Made by a program: the position numbers and the translations under genes. Below, piece by piece: positions 60,763 to 64,000 of a stretch of DNA of 64,000 nt. The DNA is from Bradyrhizobium sp. WD16 (GTDB taxonomy: Bacteria; Pseudomonadota; Alphaproteobacteria; Rhizobiales; Xanthobacteraceae), in NCBI RefSeq assembly GCF_024181725.1, contig NZ_CP028908.1, positions 992,001 to 1,056,000 of the forward strand, given 5' to 3'. Within the stretch, counting starts at the first letter, position 1. Each line of letters starts with the position of its first letter. A model generated the notes under the pieces. It was given only the letters and a program-made list of their open reading frames with translations, had not been told where the DNA came from and made no database searches.

Positions 60763-61017
60763 GTGAGCGACTACGACCAGCTGCGCGACTATCTCAAGCG
60801 CCAGACCCGCGATGAATTCACCCTCAGCTTCGAGGCGATCGAGGAGATCCTCGGCTTCGCCCTGCCGCGCGCCGCCCAGCGCGCGTCGTGGTGGGAGACG
60901 ACGCGCAGTCCCCAGGTCGCGGCGCCGCAGCGCGTCGCCTGCCTGGACGGCGGCTATGTCGCCACCCGCCTCGCCGATGGCGAGAGCGTCCGGTTCAGAC
61001 GGGCGAAGAAAGCCTGA
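60763..61017 (+). CDS. Small protein with DUF7662-like domain
   Basis: An 84-residue protein starting at GTG 60763 (AAAGGA 7 nt upstream). The pattern YDQLRDYLKRQTRDEFTLSF, EAIEEILGFALPRAA, RASWWETT and a C-terminal AWLDGGYVATRL-like strand is that of a small family of unknown function often fused to or beside DNA-modification or toxin-like genes (DUF7662). It stands alone here, 12 bp convergent to the beta-barrel gene. No function is assigned. Confidence 0.75.
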   Translation: MSDYDQLRDYLKRQTRDEFTLSFEAIEEILGFALPRAAQRASWWETTRSPQVAAPQRVACLDGGYVATRLADGESVRFRRAKKA

Positions 61018-61029
61018 GCGCCGGCGGGC

Positions 61030-62781
61030 CTACTGCTGCACCCGCACGCCCAGCATGACGATGGTCGCCTCGGTGCTGGAATTGACGGCGGTGGTGTCGA
61101 GCCAGTCGTGGCGCACCTGTCCCTTGATCTGGAAGGTGCGGTTTAGCTTGTAGACGAGATCGAGCGATGCGGTGTAGCGGTTGTCGAAACGACCGAGCCC
61201 GCGATAATCCGAGGTGCCGTAGCCGAATTTCGCCGTGCCGATCAGCCAGCGCCGGAACGCGTGGTCGACCTGGAAGGTGAAGTCGCGGGTCTGCACGCCG
61301 GCAACGCCGGGCAGCGGGCTCTCGTCGATCGATGAAGTGGCGATGAACCGGGCGGTGGTCAGCGGCGTCACGGTCCAGATCAGCGATCCGCTGGTCAGCA
61401 GGCCGCTGATGCTGGAGAGACGGTTGTCGACATAGCTGCGGGTGGTCCAGCCCATCGCCGCCTCGCCGGTGATCAGGCGGGTGAGCTCGAAGGTCGAGCC
61501 TCCCTTGACGTAGCCGCCGTTGGAATTGCGCTGGTAGCCGTAGCGGTCGAATTGCAGGTCGTGGATGCGGGTGTCGGCCTCGACCTCGACGAACGGCTTG
61601 AGCCCGGGCTGCCAGTCGTAGCTCACCCGGCCGATGCCGCCATACTGGGTGTAGTCGCGATCGTCGTTGGAATACGTGCTGCCGTCGGCGAACTTCGACC
61701 ATTGATAGGAGGTGTGGTCGTAGGTGGCGCTGAGCGCGACGTTGAAGCGATTGAAATCGTGATCGACCCCGAGCGTCGCGCCGGCAGTGGCATAGACCGG
61801 ATAGCGCGCGAGGCCGGCCTGGATGTTCGGGCTGCCCGGATTGTCGGTGGCAATGCGCAGCCGCAGTTCGGAATTGATCCGGCTGTCGCGACTGACATCG
61901 ATGCGGCCGTTGATCTTGCCGGTGAAGTCCGGCCGGTCGAGCGTCACCGGCGCGCCGGTCGAGGCGCTGATGTCGAAGGGCGTCGTCGTGCCGTAACCGG
62001 TATAGGAGCCGCGCAGGTCGGCGACCAGCGAGTGCCGCTCCCAATTCGATGCGATCAGCAGCTCGGGCGAGATCATGTAGAAGGCCGAGCCGCGCGCCGG
62101 CAATGTGCGCGCCGGATTGGTATCGTAGCCGCCGGAGAGTTCGACCGCGGCCTTGGACAGGAACGAGCCGTAATAGATGCCGGTGGCGCCGAACGGATCG
62201 GTGTCGAGCGGCAGGCGCCGGCGGGGCGGCTGCCCCGGCACGATGCCGGCCAGCGCCGGCGGCACCGGCGCGCCATGGGCGGCGGTCGAGGGCGGCGGCG
62301 CGAGCTTTGGCGGGGTCGACGGCAGCGGGCCCTGGCGCAGCGGCGGCAGGGTGGTATTGTTGGTCAGCGGCACCACGGCACCGGCCCTCGCGGCTCCATT
62401 CGGCGCCCCCTTGGCCGTCCCGTTGGCCACGCCCTTGGCGCCCGGCCGGCGGCGACCGAGCGAATCATAGCCGGTCGCGGCGGCACCCGAAGCCGCGGGG
62501 GCGCCGTAGCGCGGGATGGCGCCGAGGCGCGAGGGCGCCGGCGGTGCAGGCGGGGGGTCATCGTCGGCAGCCGGCGCCGAATCACCGGTCGCCTGGTCGA
62601 GCTTGCGTAACGGTGACTGCTTCGAGGCGGTGCGGCTGGCCTTTTCGGGATTGAATAGGTCACTGGTGAGGCTTTGGGCGCGCGCCGGCCCCCCCATCAC
62701 AATCAGCATGGCGAACAGCAGCCCGAGCGGCGGGAACGCAGCCGCAGCCACGGCCCGGCGCCGGACCGTCCGACGCTCCAT
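61030..62781 (-). CDS. Outer-membrane beta-barrel protein (putative porin 2 type) with Pro-rich N-terminus
   Basis: A 583-residue exported protein. The signal peptide (about 1-36, ending GGPARAQ) is followed by about 160 residues of Pro/Ala/Gly low complexity. Next is a barrel of about 390 residues made of amphipathic strands such as YDTNPARTLP, SLVADLRGSYTGYG, FNVALSATYDHTSY and FTFQVDHAFRRWL. The protein ends in MLGVRVQQ. The YDTNP start of the barrel and repeated YGYQRN/DYRGL strands fit the beta-barrel porin 2 family seen near polysaccharide genes. ATG 62781 was preferred to an upstream GTG. It is divergent from kdsD. Confidence 0.83.
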   Translation of the reverse strand: MERRTVRRRAVAAAAFPPLGLLFAMLIVMGGPARAQSLTSDLFNPEKASRTASKQSPLRKLDQATGDSAPAADDDPPPAPPAPSRLGAIPRYGAPAASGAAATGYDSLGRRRPGAKGVANGTAKGAPNGAARAGAVVPLTNNTTLPPLRQGPLPSTPPKLAPPPSTAAHGAPVPPALAGIVPGQPPRRRLPLDTDPFGATGIYYGSFLSKAAVELSGGYDTNPARTLPARGSAFYMISPELLIASNWERHSLVADLRGSYTGYGTTTPFDISASTGAPVTLDRPDFTGKINGRIDVSRDSRINSELRLRIATDNPGSPNIQAGLARYPVYATAGATLGVDHDFNRFNVALSATYDHTSYQWSKFADGSTYSNDDRDYTQYGGIGRVSYDWQPGLKPFVEVEADTRIHDLQFDRYGYQRNSNGGYVKGGSTFELTRLITGEAAMGWTTRSYVDNRLSSISGLLTSGSLIWTVTPLTTARFIATSSIDESPLPGVAGVQTRDFTFQVDHAFRRWLIGTAKFGYGTSDYRGLGRFDNRYTASLDLVYKLNRTFQIKGQVRHDWLDTTAVNSSTEATIVMLGVRVQQ

Positions 62782-62984
62782 TCCCCGCCCAAGCCCCACA
62801 ATTAACCCCGTGAAATCAGCAGCTTAATTCATCCATCCGGGCGTTTACCGCCCGTCAGCGTTAATGGAGTAAAAACAATTATGGTTAATGCGGCGTTGAG
62901 GCCGCGGCCGCGTCGCGCCGCGGCCGGGGGCGTGCTAGTAGACGCGCCCGAGGATGCCGGTCCCGCATCCGATCTGGAATTGCG

Positions 62985-64000
62985 ATGAAATCGTCCAAAC
63001 CGCGCGCGGCCGTGACGCCGGCCGCCGTCACACCGGCCGACATGCCGCCGGCCATCAGTTCGGCGCTGCGCACCCTCGAAGCCGAGGGCGGCGGCATCAC
63101 GGCATTGGCGGCGGCGCTGCAGAACGGTCTCGGCGCGCCCTTTGCGGCGGCGGTTGAACTGATCCGCGGCGCGCACGGCCGCGTCATCGTCTCAGGCCTC
63201 GGCAAATCCGGCCATATCGGCCGCAAGATCGCCGCGACCATGGCCTCGACCGGCACGCCCGCCTTCTTCGTCCACGCCGCGGAAGCGAGCCATGGCGATC
63301 TTGGCATGATCACCGCCGACGACGTCATCATCGCCCTGTCCTGGTCCGGCGAGACCGTCGAACTGAAGAACCTGATCAGCTATTCGCGGCGCTTCCGCAT
63401 CGGCCTGATTGCGATCACGGCGGAAGCCGCCTCCACCCTCGGCGAGGCGGCGGATGTGTGTCTCGCCTTGCCGAAAGCCCGCGAGGCCTGCCCGCACAAT
63501 CTCGCCCCGACGACCTCCTCGCTGATGCAGCTGGCGCTCGGCGACGCCCTTGCCGTGGCGCTGCTGGAGAGTCGCGGCTTCACCGCGGTGGATTTCGGCG
63601 TCCTTCATCCCGGCGGCAAGCTCGGCGCCATGCTCAAATTCGTGCGCGACCTGATGCATGTCGGCGACACGATGCCGCTCAAGCCGCTCGGCACGCCGAT
63701 GTCCGATGCCCTGGTGGAGATGTCATCCAAAGGCTTCGGCTGCGTCGGCATCGTCGATCAGCGCGGCGCGCTGGTCGGCATCGTCACCGACGGCGACCTG
63801 CGCCGCCATATGCGCAGCGACCTGATGACCGCGCAGGTCGACGAGGTGATGACCCGCAATCCGAAGACGGTATCGTCGACCGTGCTCGCCGGCGAAGCGG
63901 TCGACATCTTCAACAGCTCGAAGATCACGGCGCTGTTCGTCACCGACGACGCCGCCCCGGTCGGCATCATCCATCTTCACGATGTGCTGCGCGCCGGCGT
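62985..64000 (+). CDS. kdsD: Arabinose-5-phosphate isomerase (KpsF/GutQ family), 3' end outside the window
   Basis: Converts ribulose-5-phosphate to arabinose-5-phosphate, the first step to Kdo for lipopolysaccharide. The open frame from ATG 62985 runs to the window edge (338 codons), so only a few residues are missing. The SIS domain (about 55-200) has IVSGLGKSGHIGRKIAATMA, VHAAEASHGDLGMI, LSWSGETVELKNLI and NLAPTTSSLMQLALGDALA, followed by FGVLHPGGKLG. Two CBS domains follow: MSSKGFGCVGIVDQRG and GIVTDGDLRRHM, then DEVMTRNPKTV. The N-terminus has a roughly 20-residue Ala/Pro extension. It is divergent from the beta-barrel gene. Confidence 0.95.
   Translation, partial: MKSSKPRAAVTPAAVTPADMPPAISSALRTLEAEGGGITALAAALQNGLGAPFAAAVELIRGAHGRVIVSGLGKSGHIGRKIAATMASTGTPAFFVHAAEASHGDLGMITADDVIIALSWSGETVELKNLISYSRRFRIGLIAITAEAASTLGEAADVCLALPKAREACPHNLAPTTSSLMQLALGDALAVALLESRGFTAVDFGVLHPGGKLGAMLKFVRDLMHVGDTMPLKPLGTPMSDALVEMSSKGFGCVGIVDQRGALVGIVTDGDLRRHMRSDLMTAQVDEVMTRNPKTVSSTVLAGEAVDIFNSSKITALFVTDDAAPVGIIHLHDVLRAG

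Overview
The window is high-GC, densely coded chromosomal DNA from an alphaproteobacterium of the order Hyphomicrobiales. It most resembles the Bradyrhizobium/Rhodopseudomonas group (Nitrobacteraceae). Supporting genes are a three-gene pntAA-pntAB-pntB transhydrogenase set preceded by a tiny aa3-oxidase subunit IV gene, GapR, CpdR, HisN, a PilZ singleton, several DUF proteins common in rhizobia (DUF882, DUF1036, DUF1244, DUF3422, DUF459), a ROSE-type RNA thermometer before hsp20 and a CtrA-type box. This is an inference from gene content; no marker rRNA is present.

Layout. 1-9980: end of purK, rpsU, an Ala-rich membrane-anchored protein, the transhydrogenase operon, an M3 oligopeptidase and a sigma-54-type response regulator with a CtrA-like box upstream. 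10-16.5 kb: two periplasmic envelope enzymes (YcbB-type L,D-transpeptidase, DUF882 peptidase-like), GapR, DUF1244 and DUF1036. 16.5-28.3 kb: pyruvate kinase, a TPR protein, the zinc-free L36 paralogue, an amidohydrolase, DUF3422, a YbaK-family protein, an ABC substrate-binding protein, gamma-glutamyltransferase, an aldo/keto reductase, a PilZ protein and a small L,D-transpeptidase. 28.6-36.4 kb: a coherent aspartate/asparagine module (asparaginase, aspartate ammonia-lyase, a dicarboxylate/amino-acid symporter and a DctB/DctD-like two-component pair). A consensus sigma-54 promoter precedes aspA. The module ends at an IS3-type remnant and the 3' end of tRNA-Val(GAC). 37-46.5 kb: cpdR, an N-formylglutamate amidohydrolase-family gene, a probable sRNA, hisN, a horizontally acquired-looking outer-membrane barrel gene bounded by a 58-bp direct repeat, a LysR regulator, two exporters, a lipase-like hydrolase, hsp20 with its thermometer and a PepSY-like protein. 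47-64 kb: gltB-gltD, a ClpP-like membrane protein, a DUF459 protein lacking catalytic residues, a lytic transglycosylase, galU, an OpgC-type acyltransferase, a DUF7662-type protein, a second beta-barrel protein and nearly all of kdsD.

The most unusual feature is a family of about 18 interspersed hairpin elements at nine intergenic loci. Each is about 75 bp and most are framed by CTAG/TAGTGT...ACACTAG ends. Four arm families (called A, B, C and D here) have unrelated stems but the same ends and a related GCAA-containing loop. They are chained by two alternating 17-nt linkers. Stem changes are compensatory between copies. Two copies supply the stop codon of the preceding gene, one lies 4 bp before a start codon and one abuts the ROSE thermometer. 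They look like a modular REP/BIME/RIME-like or MITE-like system with exchangeable arms.

Genes work together in a few clear units: pntAA-AB-B (NADPH supply), gltB-gltD (ammonia assimilation), the Asn to Asp to fumarate module with its own transport and regulation, and a loose envelope-biogenesis neighbourhood (L,D-transpeptidases, lytic transglycosylase, galU, opgC-like, kdsD, beta-barrels).
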